A stretch of 64,000 nucleotides of DNA from Aureispira anguillae (GCF_026000115.1 NZ_AP026867.1:2015501-2079500); one strand, 5' to 3'; positions 55,196 to 64,000 are shown, numbered from the stretch's first letter. Notes: generated from the letters alone by a model not told the origin. Numbers and translations: made by a program.

Positions 55196-56020
55196 ATGAA
55201 TTATTTAAAATTGACTTTAGAGGCGGAGGATAAAACAGTAAACGACATTTTAGTAGCACACCTGTCCGATTTTGAGTTTAATGGCTTTAGCGAAGAAGAA
55301 GGTATATTGGTGGCTTATATTAATGAAGAAGATTATAACCAAAAACTACAAGAAACCCTAGGCGACTTAAAAGCACAATACCAATTGAGCATACAGCAGG
55401 AGCTCGTTGCGGATCAAAATTGGAATGCCAAATGGGAATCCGATTACGAACCTGTTTGGGTGGATGATTTTTGTGCCGTTAGAGCTACCTTTCACCAACC
55501 AATTACGACCGTAAAACACGAAATAGTAGTTACCCCTAAAATGTCATTTGGAACAGGGCATCATGCTACTACTTATATGATGATGAAGCAAATGGAAAAG
55601 CTAGATTTTTCTGCTAAAACAGTTTTTGATTATGGTTGTGGTACTGGGGTCTTAGCTATCTTAGCCCAAAAATTGGGGGCAACAACATTGGATGCTATTG
55701 ATATTGATAAATGGGCTTATGAAAATACACTAGAAAATGTTGCCATTAATAATTGTGGAGATACTATTGGGGTGTATTGTGGAGAAATAGATGCTGCACC
55801 TGCTCAAAAATACGATGTGGTACTAGCCAATATCAATAGAAATGTGATCCTAGGTACAATGGATCGTATGGCAGCACGTTTAAAAGATGGGGGTGTTTTG
55901 CTGACTTCTGGTTTTTTGGAGGAGGACATTGACTTAGTTGTAAAGGCTGCTGCTGAACATGGTTTGAAGTTAGTTGATACGATGAAACGAGAAAAATGGC
56001 GTTGTTTGGTTTTGGGATAG
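55196..56020 (+). CDS. prmA: Ribosomal protein L11 methyltransferase
   Basis: A 274-residue protein (E. coli PrmA has 293) with an N-terminal substrate-recognition domain (about 1-90) and a C-terminal SAM-binding domain. Motif I is VFDYGCGTGVLAILA, preceded by the family signature PKMSFGTGHHATTYMMM and followed by DAIDIDKWAYENTLENV. VLANINRNVIL matches the family's NIL/NIN catalytic region. It methylates ribosomal protein L11 at several amino groups in the cytoplasm. It stands 174 bp downstream of the DUF72 gene and 102 bp before a secreted giant, so it may be transcribed alone. Confidence 0.95.
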   Translation: MNYLKLTLEAEDKTVNDILVAHLSDFEFNGFSEEEGILVAYINEEDYNQKLQETLGDLKAQYQLSIQQELVADQNWNAKWESDYEPVWVDDFCAVRATFHQPITTVKHEIVVTPKMSFGTGHHATTYMMMKQMEKLDFSAKTVFDYGCGTGVLAILAQKLGATTLDAIDIDKWAYENTLENVAINNCGDTIGVYCGEIDAAPAQKYDVVLANINRNVILGTMDRMAARLKDGGVLLTSGFLEEDIDLVVKAAAEHGLKLVDTMKREKWRCLVLG

Positions 56021-56122
56021 TTCTTTAAAGAGTGTACTCACTTTAGGAGTACGGAGAATTGTATACTTTGTTTTTATATTTTGGCAACAATGCCAAATCT
56101 TTTCAAATTGTAAGCTATAATT

Positions 56123-59100
56123 ATGAATCTATTAAAATTTACCCTGCTTAGCTTTTTTTTGTTAATAACTTCATTGGCTTGGGCTCAACCAGAAGAAGTA
56201 GATGAAATTCCGACTTCTGCGACTGAATGTTACAAGTATATGGAAGAGATTATGCTGGCGACCAAACGGGAGGAATGTGAAGAGATTATGGCGACCATGA
56301 AACAGAAACAAAAAGCTGGAAAGTGGACACCTGAGTTTTATGATGGTCTGGCGGATCTTGGAAATGAGATGATTAAGCGAAACATGAAGCGATATAACTT
56401 CTTTCGACATCTGTTGGATATTATTCATACGTTTTCAGATGATGAGGGCTTGGCTTCTCAACATTTTAGCAAGTGGATTAAAATTTCAAAAAAAATATTA
56501 ATGGCGCAACAAGATGGTAAGACTGTTTTGTTTGAAAACTATTTGAAGTTTAGCCGAAATTTTTGGAAAACAGGTAACCTATACGATATTTCAAAGGGAA
56601 GCCATAAGTGGCGTTCTGAATCGAGAGTTTTTGATATGAAATATGAGGATGGCATTTTGTCTATTAAGTATGAAAACACCAATTTAATTTGCTATAATAA
56701 ACGAGATTCTTTAACCATTAAGGACGCAAAGGGCATTTATTACCCCTTAGAACAGAAGTGGAAAGGCGTAAAAGGACAGGTGGACTGGACGGCTGAAGGT
56801 GCAAAAGATGCTTATGCTTTGCTCAAAACATATACCATAGAAACTCGAAGCACTTCGTATTCTGCATCGAATGCAACCCTGCACTATAATTCGGTATTTA
56901 AACAACCAATTGAAGGTCGTTTAAAAGATAGAGCCGTAAAGCGAAATGCTAAAAATATGCGCTATCCTAGGTTTGAATCTAATTCGAGAAATATCCGAAT
57001 GGATGATATTGGAGAAGGGGTAACTTATATGGGTGGTTTTGTCATGACGGGATCTTCTGTTCAAGGTTATGGTGATGAAAAAGGTTTGTCAACGGTTTAT
57101 ATTACCAATAGCAAAGGACAGCGGATTGTAAAAGCAGAATCTGGGAATTTTGATATTCTAAAAGGTGAAAAGGTTGTTTCACAAGATGCAAAGGTAACGC
57201 TATACATTAATCACGATGATGGGTCAATTGATTCTATTTATCATCCAAGTATTAACTTTTTGTATAGTATTGTTCAGCGAAAATTAGATTTAGCAAGGAG
57301 TGACTCTAGAATATCTAGGGTGCCTTTTTCCAATTCATTGCAAGAAATGGACATGAAGGTAACTTCTATTTCTTGGTTAATTGATACGGATGAATTGACT
57401 TTGGGAGATAACAATCAAGATTTGGAAATGGCATCGGAGAACCATTTTGATCAATTGCTTTTTGAGAAATATCAAAATATCATTTCTATCAACCCCTTGA
57501 TTAAATTTGCGGTTTATTCCGATAAGTTAAAACAGGCTCAGGAATTGGCGGGCTCTGTTCGACCCGATACCAACCCGTGGGAGCAGGAAGGGCCCATGTC
57601 TGATGAAGAATACTGTAAGCAACAGCCTGACTTTTGTGATGAAAATGGCAAGCCCTTTTTTGATAGAGGTTATGAGGATGAGCCAATAGATACTGCTTTT
57701 TTGAAGGAAATTGGCGAATGGCCTCCAACAGAAGTAGAAGAAACTCCCGAAGATGAGTCAGAAGACGATTTTGCGGATACTGATCCTAGGGTGGTATCTG
57801 CTGATGAGTTGGCCGCTTTATTGGACAAAAGGATGGAACGAATTACAATTTTGACTTCTGAAGAGATTGAAAAAGCTTCAAAAAATCCGTCGTTTAAAAT
57901 TATTGAGAGAAACCAAGATTACAGGGATTTTATGAAGGGCTTTCCAAAAACCTATAAGTTTGGAGCTATAGATGTTTATAATTTAATGACTGTTGTGCCC
58001 GACCCGTCTTTTAATCTAAGCAATACCTTGCCTTTATTTTTAGAGATGGTGAAAGATGGCTTTGTGGTTTATAACAAAGAAAAAGGAACAATCCGATTGC
58101 GAGACAAATTGTTCCATTATGCTGCTTCTGTTAATACGAAGAAAAAAGACCACGATTTTGATAAAATCCGCATTAAGTCGGTTCCTTCTCGAAATAATAA
58201 AAAACCAGCCAATGCGGTTTTTAATATGAAAAAGGGAGAGATCGAAACCTTTGGAGTGCAGGAGTTTGTTTTGAGTGATTCACAGCAAGTTATTGCTCGA
58301 CCATTTAATGGGCAAGTAAAAATGCTCAAAGGGCGTAATATGGATTTTAATGGCGTGATGTCTGGTGGATTTTGTAATTTTACAGGAACCAATTTTCATT
58401 TTATCTACGATATTTTCCATGTAGAAATGGATTCTATCAACTTTATGGATTTGTTTATCTATAAACGGGCTCGTCATGGAGAAGAAGCTGGAATTTTGGC
58501 AGGAAGACCCAAAGAAGAACGTGCGATTGAGGACTTGACACAGTTACCAACCAATGAAAAAGAACCCATTAATAGCGTTATCGAAGGAGGGAGCGGCTTG
58601 ATGTTGATTGATGTACCTAGTAATAAATCTGGGCGGATGCAGAGTGATCCCATTTATCCATCCTTTGAATCCACCAGCAAATCAAGGGTTTATTACGATC
58701 GGCGGAACAGGCAAGGAGAAGGGGTTTATGATCGAGAGACATTTTATTATGAGGTAGAGCCGTTTATGCTAGATGGTATGGATCGCTTAAAACCAGAGCA
58801 ATTGGTTTTTGAAGGGAAATTGTATGCCGCAGATATATTTGAGCCAATCAATGAGCAATTAAGGGTTATGTACCATGATTTGTCTCTAGGGTTTGAAACA
58901 GAAACAAGGGGGAATGATCCTAATCCTATTTATCTTAGAGAGGATAAAAAAGGAAAAGGTTCTTTTAAAGGAGCCATTGGAATTAGCAATGAAGGTTTGA
59001 TTGGCAATGGTCGCTTGGATTATTTGGGAGCAACCGTTGAATCCGAATATATTGAGTTTTTGCCCGATCAATTTAGAGCAGAGGATGTAGATAGTTTTAA

Positions 59101-61177
59101 TTTAGAAGGTTCTGTTCGGGATGGTGTAGAGTTTCCACATGTTAAGGGGGAGCAAGTACACATTGATTGGGCTCCATATAGCGATAGTATGTATATTGAA
59201 TCTGCTATTGTTGAGGGGGTGCCATTCCAATTTTTTGATTCAACAGATTTTAATTTGGAAGGCTCCTTGACCTTAACTCCTGATGGTTTATTGGGACGAG
59301 GAACCTTTGATTGGTATGGAGCAACTTTAGAATCTAACCCAGGAGGAGATTTTAAATTTGGAAAGCAATCCATCGCTTCGCCTTCTACGGCCGTTATTAT
59401 CAAGTCTCAAGGGGTACAAAAATTTGCTTTTGAAAATGAAAATGTAGATGCTATCATTGATTTTGAAAAACAAACAGGGGACTTTATTTCTCAAGAATCA
59501 GATTTAGCAACGGATTTACCCTATAATAGTTACCAAACATCTTTGGATCAATTTCATTGGAACATGAAAACGGACCATATTTTTATGGATGCGCAAGAGG
59601 GAAAAACTGGATTTTTCTTAGCGACAGAGCAGGCACAAGATTCTTTGGTGTTTTTAGGTGAGAAAGCAGATTATGATTTGAATACGGGCTTGCTAAAAAT
59701 TGATGGTGTAGAGCATATTCGAATTGCAGATGCCTTTGTTTATCCCAAGGACAAGCATGTTGAAATTGAAGAGGCTTCACACATGAGAACCTTGCTAGAT
59801 TCTAGAATTGTGGCAGATACCTTAAATCAAAACCATGTTATTCAACGAGCATCTATTAATGTGCTGAGTCGAAGTGAGTTTAAAGCAAGTGGTTATTTGG
59901 AGTTTAATATTGAAAATTATAAAGAGCAAGAAATTAAGTTTGATAATGTAACTTCTGCCCAAGAATCTCCAGGGCAATTTGTAACAGTAGGAAGTGGCAC
60001 CGTTAGAGATACGGCTAATTTCCATCTGGATAAGCGTACAAAATTTAAAGGGGAGGTTTTGTTAAATTCAAAATCAGAACTATTAACTTTTAAAGGCTAT
60101 GCAAAAATATCATCTGCTGTTATTCCAACACAGGAATGGTTTGGGATTGAGTCTAAAGTAGATAAAAGAGATGTTTCTATCGAGTACGAAACACCTAAAA
60201 ATCCCGCTGGAGAATTTATGTATGTTGGTTTGTTTTTGGATTTGGACACCATGGATTTGTATCCTGCTATTCTTTCTCCTAAACGAAACCCAACCGATAG
60301 AAGTATTTTTTCTGCTGTAGGAGTATTAAAGTTCGATAATGAAGAAAACATGTACCTTTTTGGAGACTCTGCAAGAGTGCTAGGCGATGCTGAGGCAGGA
60401 AAGTTATTTACCGTTTCCGAAAAAAATGCAAAGGTGGTCGCTTCAGGAAGGTTCGATTTTGATAAAGGGTTTATCTCTGCTACAGCGCCAGATTTTGGGG
60501 TAGATGTAGTTGGTGACTTTACCTTCTTCTTGAACACCAAATCAGATTACCTATTCGAGACATCAGCAAATTTAGATTTCTATTTGCCACAGTCACTTCG
60601 AGATGTAATTGTAAATGATATACAGAGTAACGATGAGCTAATTGATAAAGTTTTATATGCTAGTATTAAAAATGAAAAATTGCATCAGCATATGAAAAAC
60701 TATATTACAGATGATAAGAAGTTTGATAGAATGTGGAAAAAGGTAGAAGATGATGAACGACTACAGTTGCCCAATGATTTTTCACATACGTTCTTTTTTA
60801 TTAACAATAAACTACTTTGGAGCTCTAAGACACAGTCTTTTATTACAAAAGGACGTCGATTACAATTGGCTTCTATTGGAGGTAAGCATGTTGGACAAGT
60901 ACTAAAGGGGCATTTAGAAATAATGAATGATCCTGCTCGTGGAGATGCGTTGACCTTTTATATCATTTCTCCCAATGGAGACTGGTATTATTTCTCTTAT
61001 CAGAATGGTTTTCTCAAAACGGTTTCTTCAAATCCTGATTATAACAATGCTATTTCATCTTTAAAAAATAAAGATCGCCGTGTAAGAACGGCAAATGGAA
61101 ATTGGATAGAACTTATGATTGGATCACCTGGAGAGTACTCTAGTTTTAAAAACAAAGCAAGTGCTGCTCACAATTAA
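56123..61177 (+). CDS. 1684-residue secreted protein of unknown function
   Basis: It has a clear signal peptide (MNLLKFTLLSFFLLITSLAWAQ). A helical N-terminal region lies at about 25-170 (ATKREECEEIMATMKQKQKAGKW). Beta-rich stretches with repeated G-x-F/L-x-G motifs fill most of the rest (FKGAIGISNEGLIGNGRL; LEGSLTLTPDGLLGRGTF), suggesting long beta-solenoid or translocation-assembly-like sheets. A low-complexity acidic linker lies near 530-565 (PTEVEETPEDESEDD). There is no T9SS sorting domain and no transmembrane helix besides the signal, and the last residues are hydrophilic, so a periplasmic location is possible. I recognise no family. The gene has ordinary base composition and is complete. 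Confidence 0.85.
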   Translation: MNLLKFTLLSFFLLITSLAWAQPEEVDEIPTSATECYKYMEEIMLATKREECEEIMATMKQKQKAGKWTPEFYDGLADLGNEMIKRNMKRYNFFRHLLDIIHTFSDDEGLASQHFSKWIKISKKILMAQQDGKTVLFENYLKFSRNFWKTGNLYDISKGSHKWRSESRVFDMKYEDGILSIKYENTNLICYNKRDSLTIKDAKGIYYPLEQKWKGVKGQVDWTAEGAKDAYALLKTYTIETRSTSYSASNATLHYNSVFKQPIEGRLKDRAVKRNAKNMRYPRFESNSRNIRMDDIGEGVTYMGGFVMTGSSVQGYGDEKGLSTVYITNSKGQRIVKAESGNFDILKGEKVVSQDAKVTLYINHDDGSIDSIYHPSINFLYSIVQRKLDLARSDSRISRVPFSNSLQEMDMKVTSISWLIDTDELTLGDNNQDLEMASENHFDQLLFEKYQNIISINPLIKFAVYSDKLKQAQELAGSVRPDTNPWEQEGPMSDEEYCKQQPDFCDENGKPFFDRGYEDEPIDTAFLKEIGEWPPTEVEETPEDESEDDFADTDPRVVSADELAALLDKRMERITILTSEEIEKASKNPSFKIIERNQDYRDFMKGFPKTYKFGAIDVYNLMTVVPDPSFNLSNTLPLFLEMVKDGFVVYNKEKGTIRLRDKLFHYAASVNTKKKDHDFDKIRIKSVPSRNNKKPANAVFNMKKGEIETFGVQEFVLSDSQQVIARPFNGQVKMLKGRNMDFNGVMSGGFCNFTGTNFHFIYDIFHVEMDSINFMDLFIYKRARHGEEAGILAGRPKEERAIEDLTQLPTNEKEPINSVIEGGSGLMLIDVPSNKSGRMQSDPIYPSFESTSKSRVYYDRRNRQGEGVYDRETFYYEVEPFMLDGMDRLKPEQLVFEGKLYAADIFEPINEQLRVMYHDLSLGFETETRGNDPNPIYLREDKKGKGSFKGAIGISNEGLIGNGRLDYLGATVESEYIEFLPDQFRAEDVDSFNLEGSVRDGVEFPHVKGEQVHIDWAPYSDSMYIESAIVEGVPFQFFDSTDFNLEGSLTLTPDGLLGRGTFDWYGATLESNPGGDFKFGKQSIASPSTAVIIKSQGVQKFAFENENVDAIIDFEKQTGDFISQESDLATDLPYNSYQTSLDQFHWNMKTDHIFMDAQEGKTGFFLATEQAQDSLVFLGEKADYDLNTGLLKIDGVEHIRIADAFVYPKDKHVEIEEASHMRTLLDSRIVADTLNQNHVIQRASINVLSRSEFKASGYLEFNIENYKEQEIKFDNVTSAQESPGQFVTVGSGTVRDTANFHLDKRTKFKGEVLLNSKSELLTFKGYAKISSAVIPTQEWFGIESKVDKRDVSIEYETPKNPAGEFMYVGLFLDLDTMDLYPAILSPKRNPTDRSIFSAVGVLKFDNEENMYLFGDSARVLGDAEAGKLFTVSEKNAKVVASGRFDFDKGFISATAPDFGVDVVGDFTFFLNTKSDYLFETSANLDFYLPQSLRDVIVNDIQSNDELIDKVLYASIKNEKLHQHMKNYITDDKKFDRMWKKVEDDERLQLPNDFSHTFFFINNKLLWSSKTQSFITKGRRLQLASIGGKHVGQVLKGHLEIMNDPARGDALTFYIISPNGDWYYFSYQNGFLKTVSSNPDYNNAISSLKNKDRRVRTANGNWIELMIGSPGEYSSFKNKASAAHN

Positions 61178-61198
61178 GGGCATTTGTTGATCAATAAA

Positions 61199-61251
61199 TT
61201 GTCAAGTTGAAAATAAACCAGTTTTATTAGGGCTAATTTTCAACTTGACAA
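61199..61251. terminator. Long hairpin between convergent genes
   Basis: TTGTCAAGTTGAAAAT (61199-61214) pairs perfectly with 61236-61251 across a 21-nt loop. It lies between the stops at 61177 (plus) and 61262 (minus). It probably terminates both, though U-tracts are weak. Confidence 0.7.
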
Positions 61252-61261
61252 ATTGCTCTTT

Positions 61262-62251
61262 TTAAGCAGGCGAATATTCGGTGACAACTTGGTCGATTTT
61301 CCCAAAAATAGTCTGCCCTGTTTCATCAAACATCTCAATTTCGATTCTATCGCCAAAACTCATAAATGGAGTAGATGCTTTTCCACTGTTAATGATTTCT
61401 AGGCATCTTATTTCAGCAATACAGCTAGAACCGTTAGGACTCCCTTGATTCGCAACCGTTCCAGAGCCAATGACCGTTCCAGCCATTAAGGAACGAGTTT
61501 TTGCTGCATGGGCAATTAGTTTTCCAAAATCAAAAGTCATATCTATACCTGCATTGGGGCTGCCAACCAATTCCCCGTTGAGGGTAGAATGTAAAGGCAA
61601 GTGGAGCTTTCCATCTTTCCATACTCCTTCTAGCTCATCAGGCGTAACAACAACAGGAGCAAAAGCCGTCCAAGGTTTAGATTGATAAAAACCAAATTGT
61701 TTGGACAGCTCATTAGGAATCAAGTTCCTTAAGGAAACATCATTGATAATTGTAATTAATTGGATGTGATCTAGCGCTTGGCTAGGGGAAACACCTGCGG
61801 GTACGTCATCCGTTATGACCGCAACTTCAGATTCAAAGTCAATACCCCATGCTTCCTGTTCTATTTGGATAGGATCGTGTGCACCAATAAATGCATCGGA
61901 AGCTCCCATATACATTAATGGATCAGTCCAAAAAGAATCTGGCAATTTGGCATTTCTTGCTTTTCGAACCAACTCTACATGGGTAACATAGGCGCTGCCA
62001 TCCGCCCAATGATAGGCTCTAGGAATGGGAGCCATAATCTTTGCTTCTAGAAAGTTAAAAGCACCTTCTAGTTGATTAAGATTAAGTTGGTTATAAATAG
62101 TGGTTAAGGCAGGTGCTGTTTGTGCCCAATTGTCAATGGCGATTTGCATATTTGCAGCAATTTCAGGAACAGCGATGGCTTTGGTTAGCATTTTATTGAC
62201 CACAACTAATTGACCATCTCGGCTGTTGTTGTCTATGGTTGCTAATTTCAT
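61262..62251 (-). CDS. Fumarylacetoacetate hydrolase family protein
   Basis: A 329-residue enzyme of the FAH superfamily. The metal-binding acids are visible in GIDFESEVAVITDDVPAG (about 135-152), and the GSPNAGIDM, GSGTVANQGSPNGSSC and GDRIEIEMFDETG segments are typical of the short bacterial form (about 320-340 residues). Such enzymes hydrolyse C-C bonds in beta-diketo acids, for example the last step of tyrosine breakdown (fumarylacetoacetate to fumarate and acetoacetate). No hmgA or hpd gene is adjacent in the window, so the substrate is not fixed. It lies downstream of the DUF2461 gene on the same strand. Confidence 0.9.
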   Translation of the reverse strand: MKLATIDNNSRDGQLVVVNKMLTKAIAVPEIAANMQIAIDNWAQTAPALTTIYNQLNLNQLEGAFNFLEAKIMAPIPRAYHWADGSAYVTHVELVRKARNAKLPDSFWTDPLMYMGASDAFIGAHDPIQIEQEAWGIDFESEVAVITDDVPAGVSPSQALDHIQLITIINDVSLRNLIPNELSKQFGFYQSKPWTAFAPVVVTPDELEGVWKDGKLHLPLHSTLNGELVGSPNAGIDMTFDFGKLIAHAAKTRSLMAGTVIGSGTVANQGSPNGSSCIAEIRCLEIINSGKASTPFMSFGDRIEIEMFDETGQTIFGKIDQVVTEYSPA

Positions 62252-62305
62252 TTAGCGTAATTTTTTATTATTCCGCTCATTTTTAGCAGAATATTGGTTT
62301 TATAA

Positions 62306-62325
62306 TAAAAGGGCTTAATCCCTTG
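62306..62325 (-). terminator. Weak terminator-like hairpin
   Basis: On the minus strand AAGGG (62320-62324) pairs with CCCTT (62309-62313) around ATTAAG and is followed by TTTTATT. It lies between the DUF2461 gene and the FAH-family gene. Confidence 0.4.
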
Positions 62326-62372
62326 TTGTTAGGCTTAATTTTTTCTCGGATTTAGAGATGAAGATTGCTAGT

Positions 62373-63038
62373 TTACAAAATAGAAACGCCATTCATATCT
62401 GTTGTTAAAACTTCTGTCATATAGTCGAAAAAAGGACGAATGGCGAGAAAGGTTTCAGTCATTTGATCTGAAAAATCAGGGCGTACCACCTCTTGAACAG
62501 TAAAATTTTTGAATGCACAAAACTGCTTCATTCTAATCCATTCGATATTCGGATGTTTTTTGTCAAAACCTCTTGGAGCGGTTTTTAGACCTTTTCCTTG
62601 CAATTTGCCAAAGAATTGAATAAAGTTAGGATCTTCGACAATTTGTTTAATGTATTGACTATCCATTTCAAACTCTTTGCGAATGCGCAATAAATCATCT
62701 GAGTTAGGACCAAAAAAACCGCCTCCTACAGATGCCCCTTTGGGCGTAATGTCAAAGGTATAACTGCCTCTTCGGTTATTGCCAAAGCGTCTAAAATAAC
62801 CTCCAAAATAATCTTTATAGGGGAGTTTGTTCTTAGAAAAACGAACATCTCTGTATATTCTATACAATTTTGAATGTTCGATAACATCTGTTTGGTTTAG
62901 ATTTTCTTCAACTTTACAGACGAGATGCTCAATTTCCTTTTTGGTTTTTAGATAGTCCTCTTTGTGCTTTTCGAACCAGTTTCGATTGTTGTTTTCTTGT
63001 AAATTGGATAAGAAATCAATGGTATGATTGGTAATCAT
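62373..63038 (-). CDS. DUF2461 domain protein
   Basis: A 221-residue protein starting at MITNHTIDFL (ATG at 63038-63036). The longer reading from 63140 adds 34 hydrophobic residues without family similarity. Family signatures are LSNLQENNNRNWFEKHKEDYL, FSKNKLPYKDYFGGYF and SYTFDITPKGASVGGGFFGP, then LLRIRKEFEMD and FKNFTVQEVV. DUF2461 proteins are cytoplasmic, about 220 residues, and without established function. It stands upstream of the FAH-family gene with a 121-bp gap. Confidence 0.92.
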   Translation of the reverse strand: MITNHTIDFLSNLQENNNRNWFEKHKEDYLKTKKEIEHLVCKVEENLNQTDVIEHSKLYRIYRDVRFSKNKLPYKDYFGGYFRRFGNNRRGSYTFDITPKGASVGGGFFGPNSDDLLRIRKEFEMDSQYIKQIVEDPNFIQFFGKLQGKGLKTAPRGFDKKHPNIEWIRMKQFCAFKNFTVQEVVRPDFSDQMTETFLAIRPFFDYMTEVLTTDMNGVSIL

Positions 63039-63255
63039 TGGATTAAAAATTGGCGTTTTGAAATAAATGAAATCAAAGCGGGGATACTCCTTTAATGAGA
63101 ATGAAAAGAACTGTGCCTTAAATACAAAAAATAAGACCAATTGTTCAAGCTGATTTTGAAAAAGTTAATAAAATCTTACTAAGAGTGATTCTATTTTGTT
63201 TGCTACCCGATGATTTTTGTGAAAATTAAAAGAGGGGCAGCTTTTAACTACTTTT

Positions 63256-63321
63256 AGCTTCGCTGCTAGGCATCCCCGTTGGTACACCCTACCAAACTGC
63301 TCGTGCACTACGTTTATGTGG
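63256..63321 (+). repeat. Dispersed intergenic repeat, copy B
   Basis: It opens AGCTTCGCTGCTAGGCATCC and runs to TTTATGTGG. It matches the reverse complement of 22096-22161. The opening TTAGCTTCGCTGCTA motif also occurs at about 54003-54017 inside the nested element. Confidence 0.75.
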
Positions 63322-63343
63322 TTTTAGAAGAAAGTAATCGATC

Positions 63344-63389
63344 GTAAGTCGTATGTCCTGTATTTACAGGAACTAAGCATATGACTTAC
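63344..63389. repeat. Hairpin next to repeat copy B
   Basis: The outer arms GTAAGTCGTATG and CATATGACTTAC pair at 11 of 12 positions and enclose a CTGTATTTACAG stem-loop. As at 21987-22050, a hairpin sits beside a copy of the dispersed repeat. Confidence 0.6.
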
Positions 63390-63601
63390 AACCAAAGTAG
63401 TAATAAGCAGTATAGAGTACCTATTTTTTAAGGTAGTAATCATATTATTTATAATAAACTTACTTTAAACGGAATTTTTTTTTTGATAAGGCTGTTGAAA
63501 TAAGGTATAAAATTAATGGACTACTATTATATTATTTATCTTCATTATTTAAATTAATACTCCGTATAACTTGAATGATTCTATCAACTAAAAGAAACAC
63601 G

Positions 63602-64000
63602 ATGAAACACTTATTAGTACTATTAATAGCTTTATTTTTTATAACTTCTTGTACTACTGTACAACCTGGACACAAAGGGGTAAAGGTGTATTGGGGAGGA
63701 AAAACCGAAATGGATCATATCTTACCAGAGGGGATGGAAATGGGAATCAGTTGGCTTTGGAATTCTTGTGTAGAATATGATGTTAGAGAAAAAACACTGG
63801 TTGAAAAATTCGTTTTTAACGATTCTAGAAACATGGAAACTAGTGTAGAAATTGCCTTGGATTACAACCTTAATCCTGAACAAGTGAATTTGATACATAC
63901 CAAAATTACAGACATCGATACCAAGATTTTGAAAACCTTAAAATCTGCTGGAAAGGAAGTTGTGCCTCAATACACTGCTTCGGAACTAAACCTAAAGAAA
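63602..64000 (+). CDS. SPFH/band-7-like lipoprotein (5' part only)
   Basis: From the ATG at 63602, 133 codons are open to the window edge. The protein has a lipobox (FFITSCTTV, Cys17). VQPGHKGVKVYWGGKTEMDHILPEGM follows, then EYDVREKTLVEKFVFNDSRNMETSVEIALDYNLNPEQV. This has the order of the SPFH/prohibitin domain: the GxxGV opening, a P-G turn, an R-x-x-x-x-E strand and a long membrane-proximal sheet. Such proteins form large membrane-associated scaffolds; a lipid-anchored version would sit in the periplasm or on the outer membrane. The C-terminus lies outside the window. Confidence 0.8.
   Translation, partial: MKHLLVLLIALFFITSCTTVQPGHKGVKVYWGGKTEMDHILPEGMEMGISWLWNSCVEYDVREKTLVEKFVFNDSRNMETSVEIALDYNLNPEQVNLIHTKITDIDTKILKTLKSAGKEVVPQYTASELNLKK

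Larger units (their letters stand above)
63039..63601. other. 563-bp spacer with repeats
   Basis: No gene is seen. It contains the dispersed repeat copy B (63256-63321) and a hairpin at 63344-63389 (GTAAGTCGTATG and CATATGACTTAC with an inner CTGT/ACAG pair). It probably also holds the divergent promoters of the DUF2461 and SPFH-like genes. Confidence 0.55.

Noticed and set aside
1-64000. CRISPR arrays, prophage, complete insertion sequences, T9SS machinery genes
   Set aside because: I looked for regularly spaced repeats, cas-like, phage structural, transposase and gld/spr/por-type genes and found none.

Overview
The window looks like chromosomal DNA of a Bacteroidota bacterium, most likely from the Saprospiria (an Aureispira-like organism is my guess from gene style, not proven). 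Signs are the low GC content (mid-to-high 30s % by eye), AT-rich spacers, a Bacteroidota-type promoter (TTTTG-N20-TATATTTG) in front of the tRNA gene, and at least six large secreted proteins ending in a type IX secretion (T9SS) C-terminal sorting domain. There are also several lipoproteins and a LytS/LytTR signalling pair. No rRNA, CRISPR array, prophage or complete insertion sequence was seen.

Layout. 1-1716: a leucine-rich-repeat protein running off the left edge. 2582-7835 (minus): a T9SS cargo protein, aspS, and a secreted subtilisin-like protease. 8104-12412: a propeller-type LytS-like sensor kinase, a DUF1304 membrane protein, and a convergent LytTR response regulator. 12655-20061: two convergent T9SS cargo genes, a 1622-residue Ig/beta-helix protein and a trypsin-like protease. 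20615-23755: a small membrane protein, a sugar nucleotidyltransferase, a repeat-rich spacer, and a sphingosine-1-phosphate-lyase-like PLP enzyme.

23839-37455 (minus): a likely operon of two small lipoproteins followed by two giant alpha-2-macroglobulin-like proteins. The C-terminal 2.38 kb of the two giant genes is about 98.7% identical by hand count, while their N-terminal halves have diverged. 37576-42512 (minus): two tandem LVIVD/choice-of-anchor-B proteins with T9SS tails. 42750-45815: tRNA-Gly, a MITE-like element, L-serine ammonia-lyase, and a pair of small envelope proteins. 45889-48419: an EGF-like lipoprotein, a decayed flavin reductase remnant, an unknown protein and a TSUP transporter.

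48735-53783 (plus): four tandem paralogous glycoside hydrolases (GH113-like) interrupted by a small methyltransferase gene. 54107-61177: a DUF72 protein, prmA and a 1684-residue secreted orphan. 61262-64000: a fumarylacetoacetase-family enzyme, a DUF2461 protein, another repeat-rich spacer, and the start of an SPFH/band-7-like lipoprotein.

Most of the coding capacity goes to the cell surface or exterior: proteases, possible protease-trapping macroglobulins, glycosidases, adhesin-like beta-helix and propeller proteins. This fits a predatory or particle-degrading lifestyle. The most striking points are the mosaic macroglobulin pair, the GH113 quadruplet in which one copy has lost a shared WWGE motif, and a set of structured intergenic repeats: a TIR-bounded MITE, a 29-bp perfect hairpin nested in outer inverted repeats, and an inverted repeat family shared between 22.1 kb and 63.3 kb.
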